From the NCBI GenBank assembly GCA_030762895.1, contig CM061062.1, positions 102,468,874-102,532,873 of the forward strand: 64,000 bases of DNA, in the 5' to 3' direction. Below the pieces are notes generated by a model. That model had not been told where the DNA came from and made no database searches. It saw only the letters and a list, made by a program, of their open reading frames with translations. Positions 31,216-42,852 of the stretch are shown piece by piece. Source of the stretch: Sophora flavescens. Its lineage: Eukaryota; Streptophyta; Magnoliopsida; Fabales; Fabaceae. The position numbers were made by a program, and so were the translations under genes. Numbering within the stretch: position 1 is the stretch's first letter; the number at the start of each line of letters is the position of its first letter.

Positions 31216-32816
31216 AATCACCCCAAGCTTAAGACTTTGCTTGTCCTCAAGCAAAAGCTAAGGCCAGAAGAGATAAACAGTCAAAGCATGGATAGTGAAC
31301 CAAGAACCCGAGTAAATGATCCAAGCAATAGGCAATTCAAACAATTCAGCAAGATAGAATCAATTCAAGTCCAATTAGAGGCTTAGGTTCCTTAGACTCA
31401 TATTCTCATTGATTTGGGCACTCTTTCTCACCTGAAGCTCACCCCAAGCTTATTCATTTGCTTGGTTCTCTTCCTCACCACTCAAGTGTTTAGGGGATAA
31501 GACATTTCACTCAATTTTCCTCAAGGAATGAATCCTACCATAGGCTTGACTATCAACCAAATCTCTACTTTATTCATGAAAACAATTTAGAATCAAGAGG
31601 TCTTTTCTTTGGTTGTAACATGGCCACGGGATTAATCATTAGGTGGGGATAACAAGAAAAGGACATTCCAAAAGGCTACATAAACATCAAGCATTGCAAA
31701 CATGACCTTCTAAAATACCTTCTTGGGTTTTTAATTTATTTTTCCACCTTTCTTTTCTTTCTTTTTCTTTTTATTTCTCACTTTTCTTTTTGTCATCCCC
31801 TTCTCTATTTTTTTTTTCTTTTCTTTTATTTGGAGAAGGGGAGATTTTTTTCAACTCAAGAGAATTATTTTTTCTGATTCTTTCATCCCAAACTTTCGAC
31901 TACCTTTTTCACCCTTTTGTAATACTTTAGAAGGTCCCTTATCAAGCATATTTATAAAAACATTCCAGGGTACCAAGAAAAGCATTTTTTTTCTTTCGTA
32001 GGCTCAAAATTGGGCAACTAAGGGTAGCATTTCATCATTCAAAGCTCAGAAGGCCAGAAAAATACCTATTGCCTCAATCATTTTCAAAAATGTTTCCAAA
32101 AATTTTTAAGCTTCAAAATGGTTTCAAGTCAAGTTCTAGAGAATAACAAACCAAGAGGAATAACACTCTAACACAAAGAATGGGGTAAAATTTTAGTGAG
32201 TACCCCTTTGGCTCAAAATCTCACATTTTATTTAGCAGTTCAAAAATCAATGAAAAACACAAATCTTCGGAACACTATGCTAATTATCAACTATCCAAGA
32301 TTATCTCAAACATTTTCATTTGCAGCCATATCACAAGAATGAAAAAAAAATTGGGTTCAAAAATTCACTATCACAAGTTATTTGGCACTTAGTTCTCACA
32401 ATCGGATACAAAATCTAAGCAAGGGCAATCTAATGTGTGATCATGCAAACTATCATGCAAGACTATATGAATGCAACATGAAAAATGCAAATGCAAAATA
32501 CCCCTACCCTAAGCTTAAGAATTTACATTGTCCCCAATGTAAACAATCAAGTTGGAGAAAGGAACGAAAAATAAAATAAGATAAAATGGAACGGCTTACC
32601 GAGGCGGTAACAAGTGTTGGCTTACATTCCAGTCAGAAACCGCCGAGAATTGGGTGCTTTTTCTTGTCTTCTTGCTCTTCCCTCCTTCCTTCCCCGAAAT
32701 TACTTGGCAATTTTATTAGTAAAAGAAAACTCTTGATCTTCTCAAATTATTCAAGAGTTTAAAATCAAAAATCAAATCTAACTAAACAAAAAGGAAAAAG
32801 GAAAAGGAAAAGAAAA

Positions 32817-32842
32817 ATTGGGTTGCCTCCCAATAAGCGCTT
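32817..32842. promoter_or_regulatory. Hairpin plus AAGCGCTT palindrome downstream of the array ORF
   Basis: ATTGGGTTGCCTCCCAAT can fold into a 6-bp stem with a 6-nt loop and is followed at once by the palindrome AAGCGCTT. It lies just after the ORF stop in every array unit. Element D has the same layout with a C-G pair in place of A-T at the stem base (50533-50558). Role unknown. Confidence 0.6.
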
Positions 32843-32853
32843 CTTTAATGTCA

Positions 32854-33542
32854 CTAGCTTGACTTATTGAAAAGCATCACCGGATCCTCCTCCCGATCAA
32901 ATGGAAATTGGGATGGTGATTGTAGCAGTAAAATAACTTTATTCTCAATTCCACCCAGCCATTGGGTGGAAATTCCATTGACCTTTACAATTATAAACTC
33001 ACTTCCTCTCGGGTCAAATGGAATTGTCAAGAGGAAGTGTGACAGACAAGTGGGAGGGGCTAACTTACCAATGTCCACACATGCATGCAAGCCAACATAT
33101 TTATCTAGTGCAGTAAAATCAGATTGCTCAGCATGCATGGTGGAAGGAGTGCTATCTAGATGCCCTGCCTCCTCACTTGTTGTTTCCCAAGGATTTGTGG
33201 AAGGTAATTCCTCTTGTTGTGGTTCACTCACCACCACCACTTCGTTTTCAATTTGGTCCATTCCCATAACCAGATTTTTCTCAACTTCCACTTCATGTGG
33301 CTCTATCGGAATCATACATGGTGGTGGAGGTGGTAAATAAGAACAAAAGGTTTCCCAATCCTCCTCGGTATATATATATATATAAGCTCACCAGTCATAA
33401 GATCGACTCGTGATGGGATGTTATGAGATAGAGAAAACTCCTCGAAGAATTCTCCCAAATTTATATCGTCTTCCCACCACAAGTTGTCCTCCAAAACATG
33501 ACTGGAAGCTTCCTTATCAGGTGGATAATAAAAATTTTCCAT
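32854..33542 (-). pseudogene. Array ORF, copy I1 (frameshifted)
   Basis: Starts MENFYYPPDKEASS. The TA run at 33368-33383 has 8 units, which shifts the frame away from the intact form (7 units in I3). The C-terminus here ends DPVMLFNKSS because of two single-base differences near 32880-32900. That ending resembles the end of the ORF in element A and may be the older form. Confidence 0.75.
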
Positions 33543-33689
33543 GACTTTTGTCCACCTTACAAAACAGAACTCAAAACAAAAAGATCAAATATATACAGAA
33601 AAATATCAAATATACACAGGAAATAAAAATAAAAAAAAATGTCTAAACTAGTTGTCTCATTTGTTACTACTGATATTGGCAAAGCCAAT

Positions 33690-33706
33690 CCCCGGCAACG
33701 GCGCCA
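33690..33706 (-). other. tRNA-Asp primer-binding site of the array unit
   Basis: Minus strand TGGCGCCGTTGCCGGGG, 6 nt from LTR L2. Repeated in the other units; the copy next to L4 (about 41437-41451) has lost the central bases, and the copy next to L8 has one change. Confidence 0.9.
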
Positions 33707-33712
33707 AAAACT

Positions 33713-35105
33713 TGATGCGTGATTTTTAGAATATAAAGGCAAGTGCACCTCGTCGCGATCAAGTAATACGGGGGTAAGACCGGTTATCGTATCCACAGGG
33801 ATCGGATGTCAATTACCAATTCACAAACTCAACAACTATCTAGACTAAACTAAAGTATGAGAGATTAAAACAGAAAATAAAGAAATAAAATATTTTTGGT
33901 CTTTTGGGAATTCTATCGAACACTTGGTATGCAAACAGAGATGTGGCTAAGATTGTTAGGGTTAGACTACACTAATCCTCCCTTAATTGCAATGAAATGG
34001 TTATCAACACAAGTCCTACTTCAATTATGACAATCAAGCCTTTTCTAAAATACTCAAGCCTAATGTCTTAGGTGCATTGAGCCTAAAACCCCAAATCAAA
34101 CCCTAATTCCTTAGGTGGATTAATCTGTGATTTTGCATTAAGTCAAGACTTATAAGATTGCAAGCATTCAACACCTATGGCTAGATTCTTGAACTACTTG
34201 GCATATGATTCATGAGCATGCCTTAACACCAACCTTCCAGTCATCTATCAAAGCAACATATCATTCATATGGGTAGCTAATCCAAGGAAAGCATTAAGCA
34301 CAGAATCACACACTCATAAAGAAATAGAGACTTGCATTAAAACCAAATCAAATACAAACAAGTTTAGAAAAGCTACATCTAACCCCAACAATGGGGGATT
34401 AGTTACTCATATTTACAGAAAACCAAACCAGGGAAATAGGAGAAAAGGAGAGGAGAGACTCCATGGGAGCTTTCCTTCTTCTTCACAGCAACCCCTCTCA
34501 GCAACTCCCCTCTAGGATCGAAACCCTAGCTCAGTCGCAGCCTCCAAGTCCCCAAGAGCTCTCTCCACCAAAAGCTCCCCAAAACTGCCCTAAAACAGCA
34601 ACTTATACCAATCAGATCTGCGCGCGTTCGCGAGGCGAGACATGTCTCGCGAGGCGAATGTTAAAAATCTGCATTTAGAGAATTGAACTCTCGCGAGGCG
34701 AGAGTTTCTTCGCGACGCGAGACCGAAAGATTTTTCTTCAATACGCCCGTGAGGAGCATCAGGGCCTGGGCGTGATGGCTTCTGTTTCCAGACTCGCGAG
34801 GCGAACCAGAAAGACTTGCATTTTCTCCAACAGATCGACTTTGGTCGCGGGCGAATCCAGGCTCGCGGGGCGAATCCCCAGAATTCTGCTTGGCTCAATT
34901 TCTTCTCTTTTCAGGCTCTATTTCATCCAAGCATCCATCAAGGCTAATTCTGAGCATTTTTCCATTGAATTCCTGCAAAACAACACCAAAACCACCTTAT
35001 CTGTTCCCAAGGAAAAACTAACCAAAATCAAACTAAAATGGCCTAACTTATATGCAAATGCACGCAGAAATATACATGGAAAATGAGGTGAAATCACACT
35101 CATCA
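33713..35105 (-). repeat. Array LTR L2
   Basis: 1393 bp, SNP group alpha. Contains the GC-rich palindromic cluster at 34618-34880. Confidence 0.93.
34618..34880. repeat. GC-rich CGCGAGGCGA palindrome cluster in array LTRs
   Basis: Repeated GCGAGGCGA words, a perfect 16-bp palindrome GCGAGACATGTCTCGC, and one GGCC-type minisatellite unit (CGCCCGTGAGGAGC to GGGCGTGATGGCTTCTG). Present in all eight LTRs. L3 and L8 lack 32 bp including the palindrome. The end of the cluster is the most variable part of the LTR. Confidence 0.85.
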
Positions 35106-37601
35106 AATCACCCCAAGCTTAAGACTTTGCTTGTCCTCAAGCAAAAGCTAAGGCCGAGAGAGATAAAACAAAAGCATGGATAGTGAACCAAGAACCCGAG
35201 TAAATGATCCAAGCAATAGGCAATTCAAACAATTCAAAGAAGATACAATCAATTCAAGTCCAATTAGAGGCTTAGGTTCCTTAGACTCATATTCTCATTG
35301 ATTTGGGCACTCTTTCTCACCTGAAGCTCACCCCAAGCTTATTCATTTGCTTGGTTCTCTTCCTCACCACTCAAGTGTTTAGGGGATAAGACATTTCACT
35401 CAATTTTCCTCAAGGAATGAATCCTACCATAGGCTTGACTATCAACCAAATCTCTACTTTATTCATGAAAACAATTTAGAATCAAGAGGTCTTTTCTTTG
35501 GTTGTAACATGGCCACGGGATTAATCATTAGGTGGGGATAACAAGAAAAGGACATTCCAAAAGGCTACATAAACATCAAGCATTGCAAACATGACCTTCT
35601 AAAATACCTTCTTGGGTTTTTAATTTATTTTTCCACCTTTCTTTTCTTTCTTTTTCTTTTTATTTCTCACTTTTCTTTTTGTCATCCCCTTCTCTTTTTT
35701 TTTCTTTTCTTTTATTTGGAGAAGGGGAGATTTTTTTCAACTCAAGAGAATTATTTTTTCCGATTCTTTCATCCCAAACTTTCAACTACCTTTTTCACCC
35801 TTTTGTAATACTTTAGAAGGTCCCTTATCAAGCATATTTATAAAAACATTCCAGGTACCAAGAAAAGCATTTTTTTTTCTTTCGTAGGCTCAAAATTGGG
35901 CAACTAAGGGTAGCATTTCATCATTCAAAGCTCGAAGGCCAGAAAAATACCTATTGCCTCAATCATTTTCAAAAATGTTTCCAAAAATTTTTAAGCTTCA
36001 AAATGGTTTCAAGTCAAGTTCTAGAGAATAACAAACCAAGAGGAATAACACTCTAACACAAAGAATGGGGTAAAATTTTAGTGAGTACCCCTTTGGCTCA
36101 AAATCTCACATTTTATTTAGCAGTTCAAAAATCAATGAAAAACACAAATCTTCGGAACCCTATGCTAATTATCAACTATCCAAGATTATCTCAAACATTT
36201 TCATTTGCAGCCATATCACAAGAATGAAAAAAAATTGGGTTCAAAAATTCACTATCACAAGTTATTTGGCACTTAGTTCTCACAATCGGATACAAAATCT
36301 AAGCAAGGGCAATCTAATGTGTGATCATGCAAACTATCATGCAAGACTATATGAATGCAACATGAAAAATGCAAATGCAAAATACCCCTACCCTAAGCTT
36401 AAGAATTTACATTGTCCCCAATGTAAACAATCAAGTTGGAGAAAGGAACGAAAAATAAAATAAGATAAAATGGAACGGCTTACCGAGGCGGTAACAAGTG
36501 TTGGCTTACATTCCAGTCAGAAACTGCCTGAGAATTGGGTGCTTTTTCTTGTCTTCTTGCTCTTCCCTCCTTCCTTCCCTGAAATTACTTGGCAATTTTA
36601 TTAGTAAAAGAAAACTCTTGATCTTCTCAAATTATTCAAGAGTTTAAAATCAAAAATCAAATCTAACTAAACAAAAAGGAAAAAGGAAAAGGAAAAGAAA
36701 AATTGGGTTGCCTCCCAATAAGCGCTTCTTTAATGTCACTAGCTTGACTTATTGAAAAGCATCACCTGGATCCTCCTCCCGGATCAAATGGAAATTGGGA
36801 TGGTGATTGTAGAATTAAAATAACTTTATTCTCAATTCCACCCTGCCATTGGGTGGAAATTCCATTGACCTTTACAATTATAAACTCACTTCCTCTCGGG
36901 TCAAATGGAATTGTCAAGAGGAAGTGTGATGCATGACAAGTGGGAGGGGCTAACTTACCAATGTCCACACATGCATGCAAGCCAACATATTTATCTAGTG
37001 CAGTAAAATCAGATTGCTCAAAGATGCATGGTGGAAGGAGTGCTATCTAGATGCCCCGCCTCCTCACTTGTTGTTTCCCAAGGATTTGTGGAAGGTAATT
37101 CCTCTTGTTGTGGTTCACTCACCACCACCACTTCGTTTTCAATTTGGTCCATTCCCATAACCAGATTTTTCTCAACTGCCACTTCATGTGGCTCTATCGG
37201 AATCATACATGGTGGTGGAGGTGGTAAATAAGAACAAAAGGTTTCCCAATCCTCCTCGGTATATATATATATATAGCTCACCATCATAAGATCGACTCGT
37301 GATGGGATGTTATGAGATAGAGAAAACTCCTCGAAGAATTCTCCCAAATTTATATCGTCTTCCCACCACAAGTTGTCCTCCAAAACATGACTGGAAGCTT
37401 CCTTATCAGGTGGATAATAAAAATTTTCCATGACTTTTGTCCACCTTACAAAACAGAACTCAAAACAAAAAGATCAAATATATACAGAAAAATATCAAAT
37501 ATACACAGGAAATAAAAATAAAAAAAAATGTCTAAACTAGTTGTCTCATTTGTTACTACTGATATTGGCAAAGCCAATCCCCGGCAACGGCGCCAAAAAC
37601 T
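35106..37601 (-). mobile_element. Array internal region I2
   Basis: Same organisation as I1. Carries several small differences at CAG sites (35235, 36813, 37020). Confidence 0.9.
36762..37431 (-). pseudogene. Array ORF, copy I2 (frameshifted)
   Basis: TA run of 8 units and a lost AG at about 37282. The downstream frame is broken again near 37020. Confidence 0.75.
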
Positions 37602-38963
37602 TGATGCGTGATTTTTAGAATATAAAGGCAAGTGCACCTCGTCGCGATCAAGTAATACGGGGGTAAGACCGGTTATCGTATCCACAGGGATCGGATGTCA
37701 ATTACCAATTCACAAACTCAACAACTATCTAGACTAAACTAAAGTATGAGAGATTAAAACAGAAAATAAAGAAATAAAATATTTTTGGTCTTTTGGGAAT
37801 TCTATCGAACACTTGGTATGCAAACAGAGATGTGGCTAAGATTGTTAGGGTTAGACTACACTAATCCTCCCTTAATTGCAATGAAATGGTTATCAACACA
37901 AGTCCTACTTCAATTATGACAATCAAGCCTTTTCTAAAATACTCAAGCCTAATGTCTTAGGTGCATTGAGCCTAAAACCCCAAATCAAACCCTAATTCCT
38001 TAGGTGGATTAATCTGTGATTTTGCATTAAGTCAAGACTTATAAGATTGCAAGCATTCAACACCTATGGCTAGATTCTTGAACTACTTGGCATATGATTC
38101 ATGAGCATGCCTTAACACCAACCTTCCAGTCATCTATCAAAGCAACATATCATTCATATGGGTAGCTAATCCAAGGAAAGCATTAAGCACAGAATCACAC
38201 ACTCATAAAGAAATAGAGACTTGCATTAAAACCAAATCAAATACAAACAAGTTTAGAAAAGCTACATCTAACCCCAACAATGGGGGATTAGTTACTCATA
38301 TTTACAGAAAACCAAACCAGGGAAATAGGAGAAAAGGAGAGGAGAGACTCCATGGGAGCTTTCCTTCTTCTTCACAGCAACCCCTCTCAGCAACTCCCCT
38401 CTAGGATCGAAACCCTAGCTCAGCCGCAGCCTACAAGTCCCCAAGAGCTCTCTCCACCAAAAGCTCCCCAAAACTGCCATAAAACAGCAACTTATACCAA
38501 TCAGATCTGCGCGAATGTTAAAAATCTGCATTTAGAGAATTGAACTCTCGCGAGGCGAGAGTTTCTTCGCGACGCGAGATCGAAAGGTTTTTCTTCAATA
38601 TGCCCGTGAGGAGCATCAGGACCTGGGCGTGATGGCTTCTGTTTCCAGACTCGCGAGGCGAACCAGAAAGGCTTGCATTTTCTCCAACAGTCAGCTTTCA
38701 GGGTCGCGGGGCGAATCCAGGCTCAGCGGGCGAATCCCTGCACTCGCTTGGCTCAATTTCTTCTCTTTTCAGGCTCTATTTCATCCAAGCATCCATCAAG
38801 GCTAATTCTGAGCATTTTTCCATTGAATTCCTGCAAAACAACACCAAAACCACCTTATCTGTTCCCAAGGAAAAACTAACCAAAATCAAACTAAAATGGC
38901 CTAACTTATATGCAAATGCACGCAGAAATATACATGGAAAATGAGGTGAAATCACACTCATCA
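37602..38963 (-). repeat. Array LTR L3 (32-bp deletion)
   Basis: 1362 bp. Lacks the palindromic segment between GATCTGCGCG and AATGTTAAAA at about 38515, exactly as in L8. SNP group alpha. Confidence 0.93.
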
Positions 38964-41457
38964 AATCACCCCAAGCTTAAGACTTTGCTTGTCCTCAAGC
39001 AAAAACTAAGGCCAGAAGAGATAAACAGTCAAAGCATGGATAGTGAACCAAGAACCCGAGTAAATGATCCAAGCAATAGGCAATTCAAACAATTCAGCAA
39101 GATACAATCAATTCAAGTCCAATTAGAGGCTTAGGTTCCTTAGACTCATATTCTCATTGATTTGGGCACTCTTTCTCACCTGAAGCTCACCCCAAGCTTA
39201 TTCATTTGCTTGGTTCTCTTCCTCACCACTCAAGTGTTTAGGGGATAAGACATTTCACTCAATTTTCCTCAAGGAATGAATCCTACCATAGGCTTGACTA
39301 TCAACCAAATCTCTACTTTATTCATGAAAACAATTTAGAATCAAGAGGTCTTTTCTTTGGTTGTAACATGGCCACGGGATTAATCATTAGGTGGGGATAA
39401 CAAGAAAAGGACATTCCAAAAGGCTACATAAACATCAAGCATTGCAAACATGACCTTCTAAAATACCTTCTTGGGTTTTTAATTTATTTTTCCACCTTTC
39501 TTTTCTTTCTTTTTCTTTTTATTTCTCACTTTTCTTTTTGTCATCCCCTTCTCTATTTTTTTTTCTTTTCTTTTATTTGGAGAAGGGGAGATTTTTTTTC
39601 AACTCAAGAGAATTATTTTTTTCCGATTCTTTCATCCCAAACTTTCAACTACCTTTTTCACCCTTTTGTAATACTTTAGAAGGTCCCTTATCAAGCATAT
39701 TTATAAAAACATTCCAGGGTACCAAGAAAAGCATTTTTTTTTCTTTCGTAGGCTCAAAATTGGGCAACTAAGGGTAGCATTTCATCATTCAAAGCTCAGA
39801 AGGCCAGAAAAATACCTATTGCCTCAATCATTTTCAAAAATGTTTCCAAAAATTTTTAAGCTTCAAAATGGTTTCAAGTCAAGTTCTAGAGAATAACAAA
39901 CCAAGAGGAATAACACTCTAACACAAAGAATGGGGTAAAATTTTAGTGAGTACCCCTTTGGCTCAAAATCTCACATTTTATTTAGCAGTTCAAAAATCAA
40001 TGAAAAACACAAATCTTCAGAACCCTATGCTAATTATCAACTATCCAAGATTATCTCAAACATTTTCATTTGCAGCCATATCACAAGAATGAAAAAAAAA
40101 TTGGGTTCAAAAATTCACTATCACAAGTTATTTGGCACTTAGTTCTCACAATCGGATACAAAATCTAAGCAAGGGCAATCTAATGTGTGATCATGCAAAC
40201 TATCATGCAAGACTATATGAATGCAACATGAAAAATGCAAATGCAAAATACCCCTACCCCAAGCTTAAGAATTTACATTGTCCCCAATGTAAACAATCAA
40301 GTTGGAGAAAGGAACGAAAAATAAAATAAGATAAAATGGAACGGCTTACCGAGGCGGTAACAAGTGTTGGCTTACATTCCAGTCAAAACTGCCGAGAATT
40401 GGGTGCTTTTTCTTGTCTTCTTGCTCTTCCCTCCTTCCTTCCCCGAAATTACTTGGCAATTTTATTAGTAAAAGAAAACTCTTGATCTTCTCAAATTATT
40501 CAAGAGTTTAAAATCAAAAATCAAATCTAACTAAACAAAAAGGAAAAAGGAAAAGGAAAAGAAAAATTGGGTTGCCTCCCAATAAGCGCTTCTTTAATGT
40601 CACTAGCTTGACTTATTGAAAAGCATCACCTGGATCCTCCTCCCGGATCAAATGGAAATTGGGATGGTGATTGTAGCATTAAAATAACTTTATTCTCAAT
40701 TCCACCCAGCCATTGGGTGGAAATTCCATTGACCTTTACAATTATAAACTCACTTCCTCTCGGGTCAAATGGAATTGTCAAGAGGAAGTGTGACAGACAA
40801 GTGGGAGGGGCTAACTTACCAATGTCCACACATGCATGCAAGCCAACATATTTATCTAGTGCAGTAAAATCAGATTGCTCAGCATGCATGGTGGAAGGAG
40901 TGCTATCTAGATGCCCTGCCTCCTCACTTGTTGTTTCCCAAGGATTTGTGGAAGGTAATTCCTCTTGTTGTGGTTCACTCACCACCACCACTTCGTTTTC
41001 AATTTGGTCCATTCCCATAACCAGATTTTTCTCAACTTCCACTTCATGTGGCTCTATCGGAATCATACATGGTGGTGGAGGTGGTAAATAAGAACAAAAG
41101 GTTTCCCAATCCTCCTCGGTATATATATATATAAGCTCACCAGTCATAGGATCGACTCGTGATGGGATGTTATGAGATAGAGAAAACTCCTCGAAGAATT
41201 CTCCCAAATTTATATCGTCTTCCCACCACAAGTTGTCCTCCAAAACATGACTGGAAGCTTCCTTATCAGGTGGATAATAAAAATTTTCCATGACTTTTGT
41301 CCACCTTACAAAACAGAACTCAAAACAAAAAGATCAAATATATACAGAAAAATATCAAATATACACAGGAAATAAAAATAAAAAAATGTCTAAACTAGTT
41401 GTCTCATTTGTTACTACTGATATTGGCAAAGCCAATCCCAAAACGGCGCCAAAAACT
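38964..41457 (-). mobile_element. Array internal region I3
   Basis: Same organisation as I1. It carries the only uninterrupted ORF. Its primer site, next to L4, is damaged. Confidence 0.9.
40626..41291 (-). CDS. Array ORF, intact copy (221 aa, unknown function)
   Basis: The ORF starts 148 nt after the primer site, where gag starts in related element D, but I recognise no gag, protease or other domain. It is acidic: an N-terminal part rich in Glu/Asp (residues 1-60), a tyrosine/isoleucine codon run (IYIY, residues about 53-56) encoded by a TA microsatellite, a PPPPP stretch (about 70-74), a Glu/Val-rich middle, and a C-terminal part with IPFDPRGSEFIIVKVNG and STQWLGGIENKV. Only this copy has 7 TA units and an open frame throughout. 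All other visible copies are shifted. It may be a diverged gag remnant kept as a non-coding spacer or a novel protein. Confidence 0.55.
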   Translation of the reverse strand: MENFYYPPDKEASSHVLEDNLWWEDDINLGEFFEEFSLSHNIPSRVDPMTGELIYIYTEEDWETFCSYLPPPPPCMIPIEPHEVEVEKNLVMGMDQIENEVVVVSEPQQEELPSTNPWETTSEEAGHLDSTPSTMHAEQSDFTALDKYVGLHACVDIGKLAPPTCLSHFLLTIPFDPRGSEFIIVKVNGISTQWLGGIENKVILMLQSPSQFPFDPGGGSR

Positions 41458-42852
41458 TGATGCGTGATTTTTAGAATATAAAGGCAAGTGCACCTCGTCG
41501 CGATCAAGTAATACGGGGGTAAGACCGGTTATCGTATCCACAGGGATCGGATGTCAATTACCAATTCACAAACTCAACAACTATCTAGACTAAACTAAAG
41601 TATGAGAGATTAAAACAGAAAATAAAGAAATAAAATATTTTTGGTCTTTTGGGAATTCTATCGAACACTTGGTATGCAAACAGAGATGTGGCTAAGATTG
41701 TTAGGGTTAGACTACACTAATCCTCCCTTAATTGCAATGAAATGGTTATCAACACAAGTCCTACTTCAATTATGACAATCAAGCCTTTTCTAAAATACTC
41801 AAGCCTAATGTCTTAGGTGCATTGAGCCTAAAACCCCAAATCAAACCCTAATTCCTTAGGTGGATTAATCTGTGATTTTGCATTAAGTCAAGACTTATAA
41901 GATTGCAAGCATTCAACACCTATGGCTAGATTCTTGAACTACTTGGCATATGATTCATGAGCATGCCTTAACACCAACCTTCCAGTCATCTATCAAAGCA
42001 ACATATCATTCATATGGGTAGCTAATCCAAGGAAAGCATTAAGCACAGAATCACACACTCATAAAGAAATAGAGACTTGCATTAAAACCAAATCAAATAC
42101 AAACAAGTTTAGAAAAGCTACATCTAACCCCAACAATGGGGGATTAGTTACTCATATTTACAGAAAACCAAACCAGGGAAATAGGAGAAAAGGAGAGGAG
42201 AGACTCCATGGGAGCTTTCCTTCTTCTTCACAGCAACCCCTCTCAGCAACTCCCCTCTAGGATCGAAACCCTAGCTCAGCCGCAGCCTACAAGTCCCCAA
42301 GAGCTCTCTCCACCAAAAGCTCCCCAAAACTGCCATAAAACAGCAACTTATACCAATCAGATCTGCGCGCGTTCGCGAGGCGAGACATGTCTCGCGAGGC
42401 GAATGTTAAAAATCTGCATTTAGAGAATTGAACTCTCGCGAGGCGAGAGTTTCTTCGCGACGCGAGATCGAAAGGTTTTTCTTCAATATGCCCGTGAGGA
42501 GCATCAGGACCTGGGCGTGATGGCTTCTGTTTCCAGACTCGCGAGGCGAACCAGAAAGGCTTGCATTTTCTCCAACGATCGACTTTCGGGTCGCGGGGCG
42601 AATCCAGGGCTCATGGGCGAATCCCCAGAATTCTGCTTGGCTCAATTTCTTCTCTTTTCAGGCTCTATTTCATCCAAGCATCCATCAAGGCTAATTCTGA
42701 GCATTTTTCCATTGAATTCCTGCAAAACAACACCAAAACCACCTTATCTGTTCCCAAGGAAAAACTAACCAAAATCAAACTAAAATGGCCTAACTTATAT
42801 GCAAATGCACGCAGAAATATACATGGAAAATGAGGTGAAATCACACTCATCA
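41458..42852 (-). repeat. Array LTR L4
   Basis: 1395 bp, group alpha. Confidence 0.93.

Larger units (their letters stand above)
31216..33712 (-). mobile_element. Array internal region I1
   Basis: Polypurine tract (minus strand TAAGCTTGGGGTGATT, 31231-31216), about 1.6 kb non-coding with a long pyrimidine tract near 31740-31850, the hairpin box (32817-32842), the ORF (33542-32854) and the primer site (33706-33690). Nothing else is visible in the non-coding part. Confidence 0.9.

Noticed and set aside
30880..31386. Plus- and minus-strand ORFs of 62-105 codons repeated in every array LTR and just beyond it
   Set aside because: They cross the LTR edge or run antisense and change with each indel. 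They recur only because the repeat recurs.
32867..33340. Plus-strand ORFs of up to 157 codons opposite the array ORF
   Set aside because: Exact antisense shadows of the minus-strand ORF; frame and start differ between copies.
33690..33706. tRNA-Asp-like sequence in every unit
   Set aside because: Only the 3' 17-18 nt of the tRNA are matched and they sit beside an LTR edge, so these are primer sites, not tRNA genes.
39538..39771. Phe-rich plus-strand ORFs (also at 43427 and 47333)
   Set aside because: Translation of the pyrimidine tract in the 3' non-coding region.
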